Assembly (NCBI RefSeq): GCF_009363555.1
Contig: NZ_CP045373.1
Location: 164,731-228,730 of the forward strand
Origin: Sulfitobacter sp. THAF37
Lineage (GTDB): Bacteria; Pseudomonadota; Alphaproteobacteria; Rhodobacterales; Rhodobacteraceae
DNA: 64,000 nt
Direction of reading: 5' to 3'
In this document: piece after piece, positions 48,456-57,447 of the stretch
Numbering within the stretch: the stretch's first letter is position 1
Layout: each line of letters opens with the position of its first letter
Notes under the pieces: model-generated
The model's input: the letters and a program-made list of their open reading frames with translations, nothing else
Database searches by the model: none
Told to the model about the DNA's origin: nothing
Translations under genes and position numbers: made by a program

Positions 48456-49262
48456 ATGACGACAAGGATTAACACAGCAATCGGAGCCGATGATGGGGCG
48501 ATACTGGAGTGCAGCGGGGTCGAACGACGGTTCGGCGGCATCGTCGCTGTCACCGGTGTTGACCTCGTTATTCGACAAGGGGAAATCTTTGGACTTGTCG
48601 GTCCGAATGGCAGCGGCAAGACAACGCTAACAAACGCAATTACCGGATTTTACCCGCCAAACGAGGGCAGGGTCCGGCTGGCAGGAAACGACATTACGGG
48701 TACGGCGCCTCACAAGGTTGCCAAGCTCGGCGTTGCCAGAACGTTCCAAAATCTTGCCCTGTTCAACGGGATGAGCGTTCTGGACAACATCCTGCTCGGG
48801 CGGCACATCCACATGAGCCCAGGCGTTTTGCGTACGGCGCTATATTGGTGGGCAGCACAGCGTGAAGAAATCGAGAACCGTAAAATCGTCGAGGAGGTGA
48901 TCGAGTTTCTACAGCTCGAGAGCATTCGGCATGAGTTGGTCGATGGTCTTCCGATCGGGTTGAAAAAGCGGGTCGAGCTGGCGCGGGCATTGGTGGCCGA
49001 GCCACAGATGCTGATTCTCGATGAACCGATGGCCGGCATGAACCAGGAAGAGAAAGGGTATATGTCCCGTTTCATTCTGGATGCCCGTGCCGAACGCGGC
49101 GTCAGCGTTCTGCTGATCGAACACCATATGGATGTCATCACCGGCATTTGTGATCGGATGCTGGCACTGAACTACGGTGAAATGATCGCCAGTGGCATCC
49201 CCAAGGAGGTTGTGAAGGACCCGCGGGTCATCGAGGCATATATCGGAGGGTCGCATGACTGA
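48456..49262 (+). CDS. ABC transporter ATP-binding protein, LivG type
   Basis: 268 residues. Walker A GPNGSGKTT near 50-58, Q-loop region VARTFQNLALFNGMSVLDN, Walker B MLILDEPMAGMN and the H-loop LIEHHMDV are present. The ABC signature is not LSGGQ but LPIGLKKRVELARAL, the variant of the LivG subgroup whose operons contain an acyl-CoA ligase. The ligase gene starts 8 bp before this stop. With LivF, LivH, LivM and two binding proteins it forms a complete HAAT-type importer at the inner membrane. Confidence 0.92.
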   Translation: MTTRINTAIGADDGAILECSGVERRFGGIVAVTGVDLVIRQGEIFGLVGPNGSGKTTLTNAITGFYPPNEGRVRLAGNDITGTAPHKVAKLGVARTFQNLALFNGMSVLDNILLGRHIHMSPGVLRTALYWWAAQREEIENRKIVEEVIEFLQLESIRHELVDGLPIGLKKRVELARALVAEPQMLILDEPMAGMNQEEKGYMSRFILDARAERGVSVLLIEHHMDVITGICDRMLALNYGEMIASGIPKEVVKDPRVIEAYIGGSHD

Positions 49263-51174
49263 TTTTACGAAGAACCGGTCTTCAGGCGGCGAAACGATTG
49301 GTGCACTTCTGGCGAAGAACGCGTCGCTCCACGGAAAGGATATCGCCCGTCGCGAAAAAGAGCGTGGGATATGGAAAGAAACCACCTGGGCGGAATACGC
49401 CCAAGAGGTGGTGGCCTGTGCGGCTGGGCTTGAAAAAATCGGCGTGAAGCCTGGCAAAGCAGTGCTTGTTCTGGGCGATAACCGTGCGCGGCTCTATGGC
49501 GGCATGCTGGCTGTTTCGTTGCTTGGTGCCTACGCCATGCCCGCTTATCCGGGCGCAACTCTTGAGGAACTAAGGCACTTTCTTGGCGAAATCGAGATCG
49601 TCGCGGCCATTGCGGAAGATCAGGAACAGGTTGACAAGATCCTGGAACTGAAGGACGCGGGCGCCGAGGGCATCGACCACATCATTTATGATGAAGCGCG
49701 CGGTCTTGGCTTCTACGAGGTTGAAGGGCTGTTGTCCTGGGATCACCTGATCGAAGTTGGTCAGCACGATCTGAACGAAACCCCGGGCCTGCGTGAGGAA
49801 CTGCTTAGTCGTGCGAAGCCGGAAGATCCGGCCATTTTTCTGCACTCCTCCGGAACGACGGGCGCGCCGAAGGGCATCGTACTGAGTCAGAAGAACGTTC
49901 TTGCTGCTGCTCGGAATGGACATGCGGCGGGTGCCTTCGACGAAAATGAGGAGATCCTCGCGTACTTGCCGATGGCCTGGGTGGGAGACTACGCCATAAC
50001 CGTTGCCGCGGCACTCCTTTGGCGTTTCACCGTGAATGTGCCTGAGCGCCAGGAAACGGTCGTGCGCGACATGCGCGAGATCGCTCCGACCTTCTATCTG
50101 GCGGCTCCGAGAAGCTGGGACCAGATGCTGACGACAATCCAGGTGGGTATCGAAAATTCGTCCCCTTTAAAGAAATGGCTGTACCATTTTTTCATGGATC
50201 GGGCCATCGCCGCTGAGACACGCAAGCTGAACGGAAAAAGCGGTGGTATATTGGAGCCTTTGGGCCGACTTTTGGGCGAGGCAATCATTTTCGGACCGAT
50301 CAAGGACCAGTTCGGAATGAGCCGCCTCAAGAACGCGTTCACCGGCGGCGAAGCGATCGGCGAAGACACCTTTGTTTTCTACCGATCCTTGGGAATCAAA
50401 TTGCGCCAACTCTATGGCCAAACCGAAAACAGCGCGATCAATGCAATTCAGTCTCCGGGTGAAGTGCGCCTTCATACCGTCGGCAAACCCGCGCCCGGCG
50501 TCGAGGTGACCATCGCCGAGGACGGGGAGATCCTGGTACGCTCGGACAGCGTATTCGAAGGGTACTTCAACAAACCCGAAGCGACCGCCGAAGCCCTTGA
50601 GGGCGGGTGGCTGCATACAGGTGATGCCGGGTATTTGGAGGAAGATGGACACTTGGTTGTTCTGGGGCGCGTCTCCGAGGTCATGCATACGGCCGGAGGC
50701 GAGCGGTTTGTGCCAAACTACATCGAGAACCGGTTGAAATTCAGCCCTTATATTAAGGATGCTGCCGTAATCGGCGCCGGGCTGAAGGAACTGACGGCGA
50801 TGGTCTGCGTGGATTTCGAGGCCGTGGGGCACTGGGCCGAAGTGAACGGCGTACCTTACGTGTCATATGCCGATCTTTCTCAGCGTGAAGAGGTCGCGAC
50901 GTTGCTTCGCGAGGCCTTCCAACGGGTCAACAAGGCCGTCACCGAACCATTGCGCCTGCAACGCTTTGTCAGTCTGCCGAAAGAATTCGACCCGGACGAT
51001 GGTGAAATCACACGGACACGAAAACTACGGCGCAAGGTCGTTCAGGAACGCTATGCTGACGTGATCGCGGCGCTCTACGACGGTTCAAAAGAGGTCCATG
51101 TAAGCGCGCAGGTGACTTACGAGACCGGGGAAGTAGGGAAGGTCGAAAGAAGCCTTCCCATCAGGGAGGTATAA
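49255..51174 (+). CDS. AMP-dependent acyl-CoA synthetase (long-chain ligase type) embedded in the transporter operon
   Basis: 639 residues, overlapping livG by 8 bp. The adenylate-forming motifs are complete: SSGTTGAPKG at 198-207 (P-loop), YGQTENS at 387-393 (A5), TGDAGYLEEDGHL at 455-467 (A7) and a Lys-containing tail EITRTRKLRRKVVQERY. Length and motif spacing match FAA1-type long-chain acyl-CoA ligases. It should convert the imported acid to its CoA ester with ATP. Placement between the LivG and LivH genes implies that uptake and activation are coupled, trapping the substrate as CoA thioester. The following livH starts at the next base. Confidence 0.92.
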   Translation: MTDFTKNRSSGGETIGALLAKNASLHGKDIARREKERGIWKETTWAEYAQEVVACAAGLEKIGVKPGKAVLVLGDNRARLYGGMLAVSLLGAYAMPAYPGATLEELRHFLGEIEIVAAIAEDQEQVDKILELKDAGAEGIDHIIYDEARGLGFYEVEGLLSWDHLIEVGQHDLNETPGLREELLSRAKPEDPAIFLHSSGTTGAPKGIVLSQKNVLAAARNGHAAGAFDENEEILAYLPMAWVGDYAITVAAALLWRFTVNVPERQETVVRDMREIAPTFYLAAPRSWDQMLTTIQVGIENSSPLKKWLYHFFMDRAIAAETRKLNGKSGGILEPLGRLLGEAIIFGPIKDQFGMSRLKNAFTGGEAIGEDTFVFYRSLGIKLRQLYGQTENSAINAIQSPGEVRLHTVGKPAPGVEVTIAEDGEILVRSDSVFEGYFNKPEATAEALEGGWLHTGDAGYLEEDGHLVVLGRVSEVMHTAGGERFVPNYIENRLKFSPYIKDAAVIGAGLKELTAMVCVDFEAVGHWAEVNGVPYVSYADLSQREEVATLLREAFQRVNKAVTEPLRLQRFVSLPKEFDPDDGEITRTRKLRRKVVQERYADVIAALYDGSKEVHVSAQVTYETGEVGKVERSLPIREV

Positions 51175-52062
51175 ATGGACTGGGTCTTTCTATCAGAGCT
51201 TGCGATCAACGGAGCCTTGACGGGTCTGCTGTACTCGCTATTCGCCATCGGCCTTGTGCTGATTTACAAGGCATCTTCGGTGCCCAATCTGGCGCAGGGC
51301 GGGTTGACCATGGTCGGGGCCTATGTGGTCTTGGCGCTGGCACGCGACGTGGGTTTACCCTTGTGGCTGGCCATCCCTCTGGCTGCGGTTGTCATGTTCG
51401 GCCTTGGGTTCGGCATTGAGCGTGTTGCTTTGCGCCGTCTCGCAGGTCGGCCGGTTGTCATGATCTTGATGCTGACACTCGGCCTCGACATTTTCCTGCG
51501 GGGTACAACGCTTGCGATTTGGGGCGGGACGTCACGTTCGATGGAATTGGGCGTCAGCTATGATCCACTGTTTTTGGACGACATCTTCATCAGCCGCATC
51601 CATCTGGTTGGTGCCGGTGTTGCGCTCGCCTTGTTTGTCGCATTCATGCTGTTTTTCCGAACCCGGACCGGGATCAAGTTGCGGGCGATCGCGGATGATT
51701 ACATGGCTTCGTGGTCGGTCGGCATCTCGGTTGAACGCGGAGTTGGCCTGTCCTGGGCGCTGGCATCTGTTGTTGCTGTCGCCGCGGGCGTTATCTGGGG
51801 CGGAATTCAGGGTGTCGATCAGGCGCTGTCGCTGTTGCTGCTCAAGGGTCTGACCGTTGCCGTTCTCGGTGGTCTCGACAGTATCCTTGGCGCCGTGATC
51901 GCGGGCATCATCCTGGGCGTCGTCGAAAACGTTGGCGCTGATTTCCTCGATCCGCTTGTCGGAGGCGGAAGCCGTGAGCTTATCGTCGCCGCCGTGCTCA
52001 TTCTTACGGTCATGATCCGTCCGCACGGGCTATTTGGTCGTCACGACATCGAAAGGGTGTAA
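51175..52062 (+). CDS. Branched-chain amino acid-type ABC transporter permease, LivH
   Basis: 295 residues starting immediately after the ligase stop. Typical LivH sequence with about eight hydrophobic segments. It starts INGALTGLLYSLFAIGLVLI, has KASSVPNLAQGGLTMVGAYV (a family signature), and continues with FRTRTGIKLRAIADDYMASW and GLTVAVLGGLDSILGAVIAG, ending MIRPHGLFG. It forms the membrane channel with LivM. LivM follows after 3 bp. Confidence 0.92.
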   Translation: MDWVFLSELAINGALTGLLYSLFAIGLVLIYKASSVPNLAQGGLTMVGAYVVLALARDVGLPLWLAIPLAAVVMFGLGFGIERVALRRLAGRPVVMILMLTLGLDIFLRGTTLAIWGGTSRSMELGVSYDPLFLDDIFISRIHLVGAGVALALFVAFMLFFRTRTGIKLRAIADDYMASWSVGISVERGVGLSWALASVVAVAAGVIWGGIQGVDQALSLLLLKGLTVAVLGGLDSILGAVIAGIILGVVENVGADFLDPLVGGGSRELIVAAVLILTVMIRPHGLFGRHDIERV

Positions 52063-52065
52063 GGG

Positions 52066-53139
52066 ATGTTTTACAGACTTTCTGGCGTCCATCACGCCGA
52101 CTACGTTTCGGACAGCCGTATCTTCAAGGTGCCTGCCGACAGAAATCTGACAGCATTCATCTTTCTGATCGGTCTTGCCGCGCCGTTCATCATTCCGTCG
52201 CTTTACCTGAACAGCTACTTGCTTCCCTGGCTGATCTGGACGGCCGCCGCTTTGGGGCTGAACCTGGTGACAGGTTGGGCGGGGCAGCTTCACCTGGGCT
52301 ATGCCGCGGTCATGGCGGTCGGCGCCTATTCGGCGATCCATGCCGCGCGTTTCGGGGTGCCGTGGGAATTCGCGCTGATCATCGGCGGGTTGACGTCATC
52401 CGTGATCGGCAGCCTGTTTGCTTTTGCCGCTTTGCGGGTCAAGGGACTGTACCTCGCCCTTACCACTCTTGCGATGCAATTTGTGATGGACTGGGTTCTG
52501 ACCCACTCTCCGGCGATCTCGGGGGGCTCACACGCGTCGCTCCAGTCACCGACATTGGCGCTGCTCGGGCAAGAGATTACCACTGATACTGGCTTCTACT
52601 ATGTCGCCTTCGGCTGGTGTGTCTTGGTGACGATCTTCATGCTTAATCTCAAGCGTACTGGACTCGGTCGCGCTTTGGTCGCTGTCCGTGAAAAAGATTT
52701 TGCCGCCGCGATCCTGGGTGTGAACAGTTTCTACTACAAAATTCTCGCATTCGCGACTTCGTCGTTCATCGCGGGCGTCAGCGGTGCGTTGCTTGTTGCC
52801 ACCTTTTTCTTTCTCGCCGCACCCGAGCAATTCTCGGTTGCCGTTTCGATCCAGGTTCTTGCGATGGTGATCGTTGGAGGTCTTGGCAGCATCATCGGAT
52901 CCTATTTTGGGGTTGCCCTGATCCTTCTTGTTCCGGGTATCGTGAACGGTCTCGTCGTCACGCTGAGTGAATGGATTGGCATGCAGATCAACGTTGAAAC
53001 GCTCGCTCACATCCCGAACGCAGTCTATGGCGCACTGATCGTCATTATCCTTCTGATCGAACCACTCGGTTTGGGAAAACTCTACGGCAACATCAGAGAC
53101 TACCTGATGGTCTGGCCCTTCGATCAGTTCAAGAAATAA
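52066..53139 (+). CDS. Branched-chain amino acid-type ABC transporter permease, LivM
   Basis: 357 residues. About 35 extra N-terminal residues precede the first membrane span. Signatures are LGLNLVTGWAGQLHLGYAAV, LTTLAMQFVMDWVLTHSPAI, GRALVAVREKDFAAAILGVN and AMVIVGGLGSIIGSYFGVAL, with a C-terminal helix IVIILLIEPLGLGKLYGNI. It is the second channel subunit, co-transcribed with livH (3-bp gap) and livF (11-bp gap). All family blocks are intact. Confidence 0.92.
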   Translation: MFYRLSGVHHADYVSDSRIFKVPADRNLTAFIFLIGLAAPFIIPSLYLNSYLLPWLIWTAAALGLNLVTGWAGQLHLGYAAVMAVGAYSAIHAARFGVPWEFALIIGGLTSSVIGSLFAFAALRVKGLYLALTTLAMQFVMDWVLTHSPAISGGSHASLQSPTLALLGQEITTDTGFYYVAFGWCVLVTIFMLNLKRTGLGRALVAVREKDFAAAILGVNSFYYKILAFATSSFIAGVSGALLVATFFFLAAPEQFSVAVSIQVLAMVIVGGLGSIIGSYFGVALILLVPGIVNGLVVTLSEWIGMQINVETLAHIPNAVYGALIVIILLIEPLGLGKLYGNIRDYLMVWPFDQFKK

Positions 53140-53150
53140 GGGAATTGACG

Positions 53151-53960
53151 ATGCAAGAGAAAGTTGAAGCCCAGAACATTCTGTCCATGAACAGTGTCGA
53201 GGTGCTGTACGACAATGTAATGCTGGCGATCAAAGGTGTTTCGGTTCAGGTTCCTACAGGCGGGATGATCGCACTCTTGGGATCGAACGGAGCGGGGAAA
53301 AGCACCACGTTGAAAGCGATCAGCGGTCTTTTGAAGGCTGAGCGCGGACGCATCAGCCGAGGTGAGATAACGTTCCAGGGAGCGGACATTACCGAAGCGC
53401 TCGCGCAAAAACGCGTCGAGATGGGCATCTGTCATGTCATCGAAGGGCGACGAGTCTTCGAACACCTGACCCCCGACGAGAACCTGACCGCCGCCGCGCC
53501 GCGCGGAATGTCCCGATCAACGCTGAATGCGGAAAAGGACAAGATCTACGGATATTTTCCGCGGCTTGCCGAACGCAAGAATTCGCAAGCAGGCTATTTG
53601 TCGGGTGGTGAGCAACAGATGCTTGCCATTGGGCGGGCCCTCGTGACCCAGCCGAAGCTGTTGATGCTTGATGAACCAAGTCTCGGGCTTGCTCCGTTCC
53701 TGGTCGAGGAAATCTTCGGCATCTTGCAAAAGATCAATAAGGATGAGGGCCTGTCCGTCCTGCTGGTGGAACAGAACGCCTTGGCGGCTCTGGAAATCGT
53801 TTCGCAAGGGTACCTTATCGAAAACGGCCGCGTTGTTATGCACGGCACCGCCGAGGCGCTCAAATCTAACTCCGACATTCAGGAGTTCTATCTAGGCGGC
53901 GGAGAGACCGATTTTCACAACGTCAAGCACTACAGCCGACGCAAACGTTGGTTGAGTTGA
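53151..53960 (+). CDS. ABC transporter ATP-binding protein, LivF type
   Basis: 269 residues from ATG 53151 behind AAGGGAATTGACG; TTG 53145 is less likely. Walker A LGSNGAGKSTT near 44-54, signature YLSGGEQQMLAIGRAL near 151-166, Walker B LLMLDEPSLGLAP and the H-loop region LLVEQNALAALEI are complete. The signature is canonical here, unlike in LivG. It pairs with LivG as the ATP-driven engine. The first substrate-binding protein starts 33 bp downstream with its own strong SD. Confidence 0.92.
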   Translation: MQEKVEAQNILSMNSVEVLYDNVMLAIKGVSVQVPTGGMIALLGSNGAGKSTTLKAISGLLKAERGRISRGEITFQGADITEALAQKRVEMGICHVIEGRRVFEHLTPDENLTAAAPRGMSRSTLNAEKDKIYGYFPRLAERKNSQAGYLSGGEQQMLAIGRALVTQPKLLMLDEPSLGLAPFLVEEIFGILQKINKDEGLSVLLVEQNALAALEIVSQGYLIENGRVVMHGTAEALKSNSDIQEFYLGGGETDFHNVKHYSRRKRWLS

Positions 53961-53993
53961 GGTACTAATCAGAAGTTGTTCAGGGAGGAACAA

Positions 53994-55232
53994 ATGAAGA
54001 AACTTACCAAAGCGTTGGCCGTATTATCAATGTTCGGCGGAGCAATGTTTGGCACCCAGACGCTGGCTGAGCCATTCAAGATCGGCATCTGCTACGATCT
54101 CAGCAAGGCCTATACCTTTGCCACGCCGCAGGTTTCGCAGGCCGCGATGGACCTTGCCAAGCTCATCAACATGAAGGGCGGCATCGGTGGGGAACCGGTC
54201 GAAGTCATCGTGCGTGACCACGGGAACGAACCGCAGCGCGGAATCGAGTGCTACTCCAAGCTCAGCCGCGAGGGTGTATTCGTCTTCGATACCCTGTCCA
54301 CTCCGGTCTCTCTGGCTATCCTGCCGCGGGCCATGGAAGACGGGCGTATCCTGATGCAGTCGCTTGTCGGCCGAGGCGATGCCGTTGACGGCACCGTTTT
54401 CGAATGGGTCTATCCGGTCGGACCGACCTATTGGGGACAGGCGGCCAATGATGTTGCCTACATAAAGCAATTGCATGATGGCGACTTGTCGGACGTGAAG
54501 GTGGGGTTTGTGTATTTCGATTACCCTTTCGGACAGGAGCCGATCGAGATCCTGGAAACCTTGTCCGAAAAAGAGGGTTTCGAGCTTGAGCTGTACCCCG
54601 TGCCGCTTCCGGGCAGTGACCAGGCCGGTGTGTGGTCCAAGGTGCGCCGCGACAAGCCCGATCATGTAATCGTCTGGATGTTGGGCGGTGCGCATGTGGT
54701 TGCGTCGAAGGAGATGCAGCGCAATCGCATTCCGATGGACAAGTACATCTCGGTCAACTGGTTGAACGAAGTCGATATCGCCAACATCGGTGAAGAGGCC
54801 GCCAAGGGTATCAAGCGCGGTACCAATGTCGTGGGCGGTCAGGATATTGCCCTGTATCAGGAAATCATGTCCGAGCTTTATGACAAGGGCGAGGGGTCCG
54901 GCCCGATCGAGAAGACGCAGGACGTTTTCTACAACACCGGTCTGGCGATGTATTCAATCATGTTCGAAGCCGCGCGCAGGGCGGCAGAACAGGAAGGCCT
55001 TCCGATAACCGCGGAGTCCTACAAAGCCGGACTGGAATCTCTTGAGGGATACGACGCGAACGGGCTGATGGCCCCCATTACGGTGACGGCCGAAGATCAT
55101 GGCGGCGGCGGTAAGACCCGGATCGAGATGTGGGACGGGGAGACTTGGGTGCCGCAAACCGACTGGATCTCTGAGTACACGGACGTCGTGTGGGACGTGG
55201 TGAAAGAAAGTTCCTCAAAATACGAGCAGTGA
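53994..55232 (+). CDS. HAAT-type ABC transporter substrate-binding protein 1
   Basis: 412 residues from ATG 53994 behind CAGGGAGGAACAA. The Sec signal MKKLTKALAVLSMFGGAMFG ends near ALA-E (residue 25). The mature protein is a two-lobed periplasmic binding protein, with FKIGICYDLSKAYTFATPQV at the start, RDHGNEPQRGIECYSKL, DYPFGQEPIEILETLSEKEG and the tail DVVWDVVKESSSK. It differs from usual LivK by the GICYDLSKAYTF ligand-loop start, shared with its downstream paralogue. It captures the acid in the periplasm for LivHMGF. The gap to the paralogue (97 bp) shows no strong structure. Confidence 0.9.
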   Translation: MKKLTKALAVLSMFGGAMFGTQTLAEPFKIGICYDLSKAYTFATPQVSQAAMDLAKLINMKGGIGGEPVEVIVRDHGNEPQRGIECYSKLSREGVFVFDTLSTPVSLAILPRAMEDGRILMQSLVGRGDAVDGTVFEWVYPVGPTYWGQAANDVAYIKQLHDGDLSDVKVGFVYFDYPFGQEPIEILETLSEKEGFELELYPVPLPGSDQAGVWSKVRRDKPDHVIVWMLGGAHVVASKEMQRNRIPMDKYISVNWLNEVDIANIGEEAAKGIKRGTNVVGGQDIALYQEIMSELYDKGEGSGPIEKTQDVFYNTGLAMYSIMFEAARRAAEQEGLPITAESYKAGLESLEGYDANGLMAPITVTAEDHGGGGKTRIEMWDGETWVPQTDWISEYTDVVWDVVKESSSKYEQ

Positions 55233-55329
55233 AAGACAGGTAGCAGGAAGGGTGACGCTACGCAGGGCGGCAGCGGCGCTTACGAAACGGTATCATCGCC
55301 CTAAACCCTAGAAACGGGAGAGAGAAAAC

Positions 55330-56580
55330 ATGAAAGTCAAACAGCACATTAAGGCAGTGGTCCTTGCTACTGCGCTGGCTGCAAGCGCGACTGTGGCCTC
55401 AGCGCAGGACAAGGAGCCGATCCGCTTCGGACTCTGCTTCGACCTCAGTAAATCCTACACGTTCATTTCGCCGCAGGTGGCCCAGGCCGCGCAGGATCTC
55501 GCGATGTACACCAACGAAAACGGTGGTATTGAAGGGCATCCGGTTGAAGTCATCATTCGCGATCACGGCAACGAACCGCAGCGTGGCGTGGAATGCTATG
55601 AGCAGCTCAAGCGCGAAGGCGTTTTCCTTTTCAATTTTCTGTCCACGCCGGTCACGAACGCGGTTTTGCCGCGTGCCATGAAGGACGGTAACGTACTGAT
55701 GCAGTCTTTCGTTGGCCGCGGTGACGCGGTGGACGGCGAAGTGTTCGAATGGGTTTTCCCGGTCGGTCCGACGTACTGGCAGCAGGCGGCAAATGACGTT
55801 GCCTTCATCAAGGGTCAGATGGGCGGTGACTTGAGCAAGGCGAAGATCGGGTTCATCTATCTGGATTATCCCTTTGGCCAGGAACCGATCGAGATCCTGA
55901 AAACGCTTTCCGAAAAGGAAGGGTTCGAGTTGGAGCTGTATCCCGTACCGCTTCCCGGGTCGGATCAAGCCGGCGCATGGAGCAAAATCCGCCGCGACAA
56001 GCCCGACTATGTGATCAGCTGGCTACTGGCGGGCGGACATGTGGTCGCCTCGAAGGAAATGCGCCGCAACCGTTTCCCGATCGACCGCTATCTGTCGGTG
56101 AACTGGCTGAACGAAGTCGATATCGCCAATATCGGCGCGGAAGAGGCGAAAGGCATCCTGCGCGGGACGAACGTGGCCGGTGGCCAGGAAGTTCCGATCG
56201 TCAAGACGATGCTGGACACCTACTATGCCAATGGCAAGGGCAGCGGACCCGAGAGCCTCGTGCGCGACGTGTACTACAATACGGGCATGGCGATCTACTC
56301 GGCCGGTTTCGAAGCTGCGCGTATTGCGATTACCGAAAACGGTTGGCCGATCACACCGGAAACCATGAAGAATGCCTTTGAATCGATCGAGAACTTCGAT
56401 GGAAACGGCATCATGGCCCCGGTTACAGTGACCGACAAAGACCACGGAGGTGGTGGCAAGACCCGGGTCGAACAGTGGAATGGCGAAACCTGGGTTCCGC
56501 TGACCGACTGGAGCGCCGACTATCTCGACGTTGTTTGGGATGTCATCAAGCACAGCTCGGCGACTTTCACCGTCGAATAA
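55330..56580 (+). CDS. HAAT-type ABC transporter substrate-binding protein 2 (paralogue)
   Basis: 416 residues with Sec signal MKVKQHIKAVVLATALAASA ending near ASA-Q (residue 25), and an SD AACGGGAGAGAG. It is clearly paralogous to the preceding gene, with the same blocks (RDHGNEPQRGVECYEQL, DYPFGQEPIEILKTLSEKEG, VNWLNEVDIANIG) and the same length. Differences include FLSTPVTNAVLPRAMKDGNV near the binding cleft, so ligand preference may differ. A stable hairpin follows 6 bp after its stop and probably protects the highly needed binding-protein mRNA. Confidence 0.9.
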   Translation: MKVKQHIKAVVLATALAASATVASAQDKEPIRFGLCFDLSKSYTFISPQVAQAAQDLAMYTNENGGIEGHPVEVIIRDHGNEPQRGVECYEQLKREGVFLFNFLSTPVTNAVLPRAMKDGNVLMQSFVGRGDAVDGEVFEWVFPVGPTYWQQAANDVAFIKGQMGGDLSKAKIGFIYLDYPFGQEPIEILKTLSEKEGFELELYPVPLPGSDQAGAWSKIRRDKPDYVISWLLAGGHVVASKEMRRNRFPIDRYLSVNWLNEVDIANIGAEEAKGILRGTNVAGGQEVPIVKTMLDTYYANGKGSGPESLVRDVYYNTGMAIYSAGFEAARIAITENGWPITPETMKNAFESIENFDGNGIMAPVTVTDKDHGGGGKTRVEQWNGETWVPLTDWSADYLDVVWDVIKHSSATFTVE

Positions 56581-56586
56581 GACTGG

Positions 56587-56618
56587 GCTTCCCCGCGGCA
56601 GACACGTCGCGGGGAAGC
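56587..56618 (+). other. Stable intercistronic hairpin after the second binding-protein gene
   Basis: GCTTCCCCGCG (56587-56597) pairs perfectly with CGCGGGGAAGC (56608-56618), an 11-bp GC-rich stem, with only TTT after it. It could act as a partial terminator or a 3' mRNA stabiliser, limiting expression of the hydratase genes relative to the binding proteins. Confidence 0.65.
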
Positions 56619-56659
56619 TTTCCGCAGTTAGATTGTCCCGAGAAAGCGAAGCAGGTATC

Positions 56660-57436
56660 ATGAGCCCCATTGACGTGAAGATCGAAGACGGAATTGCAAC
56701 CGTCTGTATTAACCGGCCCGAACGCAAAAACGCACTTTCCGTGGCGGCTACGAACGGGCTGACCGATGCTTGGGAAAAGATCGAGGCGGATGACAGCGTT
56801 CGTGTGGCCATTCTGACTTCGGCCGATTGTGGCGTGTTCAGCGCCGGACTGGATCTGAAGGAAGCCACAAAAATCGCACGCGACGAGGGCGTCGATATTC
56901 TGACCAAGATGCGCGACCCGTTTCACGAGACAATGCGCGCCTGCAAGAAACCGATCATCGCGGCGATGACGGGGTCGCTGATGGCGGGCGGAATGATGCT
57001 GACTTTGAATTGCGATCTGCGGGTCGGTCTCAAGGGGACCAAGGTCGGTATCACCGAAGTAAAGATCGGTCGTGGATCGCCTTGGGCATCGCCAGCATTG
57101 TCCATGCTGCCGCAGCCCATCCTTATGGAAATAGTTCTGACCGGCGACTTGATGCCGATCGAGCGCCTGCACGAATACGGGTTCACCAACTATATCGAAG
57201 ACACTCCCGATGCTGTCCGCGCACGGGCCTTCGACCTTGCCAAACGCATTGCCAGCGCGGCCCCGCTGTCGGTTGTTGCCGCGAAAGGCAGTGTTCGCGC
57301 AACCATGGATCTTGGCTGTGCCGGTGGTCTGGAAGAGGGCAAGCGCCTGCACGAGGTGGTTTACGCCAGCAACGACGCGATTGAAGGCCCAAAGGCCTTT
57401 GCTGAAAAGCGAGCACCCGTCTGGACCGGGACCTGA
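56660..57436 (+). CDS. Enoyl-CoA hydratase/isomerase family protein 1
   Basis: 258 residues from ATG 56660. The crotonase fold is clear: VCINRPERKNALSVAATNGL at the start, FSAGLDLKEATKIARDEGVD (oxyanion loop 1) and MTGSLMAGGMMLTLNCDLRV (oxyanion loop 2). The site where many hydratases carry catalytic Glu reads VKIGRGSPWASPALSMLPQ, so this may be an isomerase, hydrolase or non-standard hydratase. A C-terminal helix follows. It is co-directional with hydratase 2 (11-bp gap). It should act on an unsaturated CoA ester in the island's pathway; the precise reaction is open. Confidence 0.88.
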   Translation: MSPIDVKIEDGIATVCINRPERKNALSVAATNGLTDAWEKIEADDSVRVAILTSADCGVFSAGLDLKEATKIARDEGVDILTKMRDPFHETMRACKKPIIAAMTGSLMAGGMMLTLNCDLRVGLKGTKVGITEVKIGRGSPWASPALSMLPQPILMEIVLTGDLMPIERLHEYGFTNYIEDTPDAVRARAFDLAKRIASAAPLSVVAAKGSVRATMDLGCAGGLEEGKRLHEVVYASNDAIEGPKAFAEKRAPVWTGT

Positions 57437-57447
57437 TGGAGGCTTGA

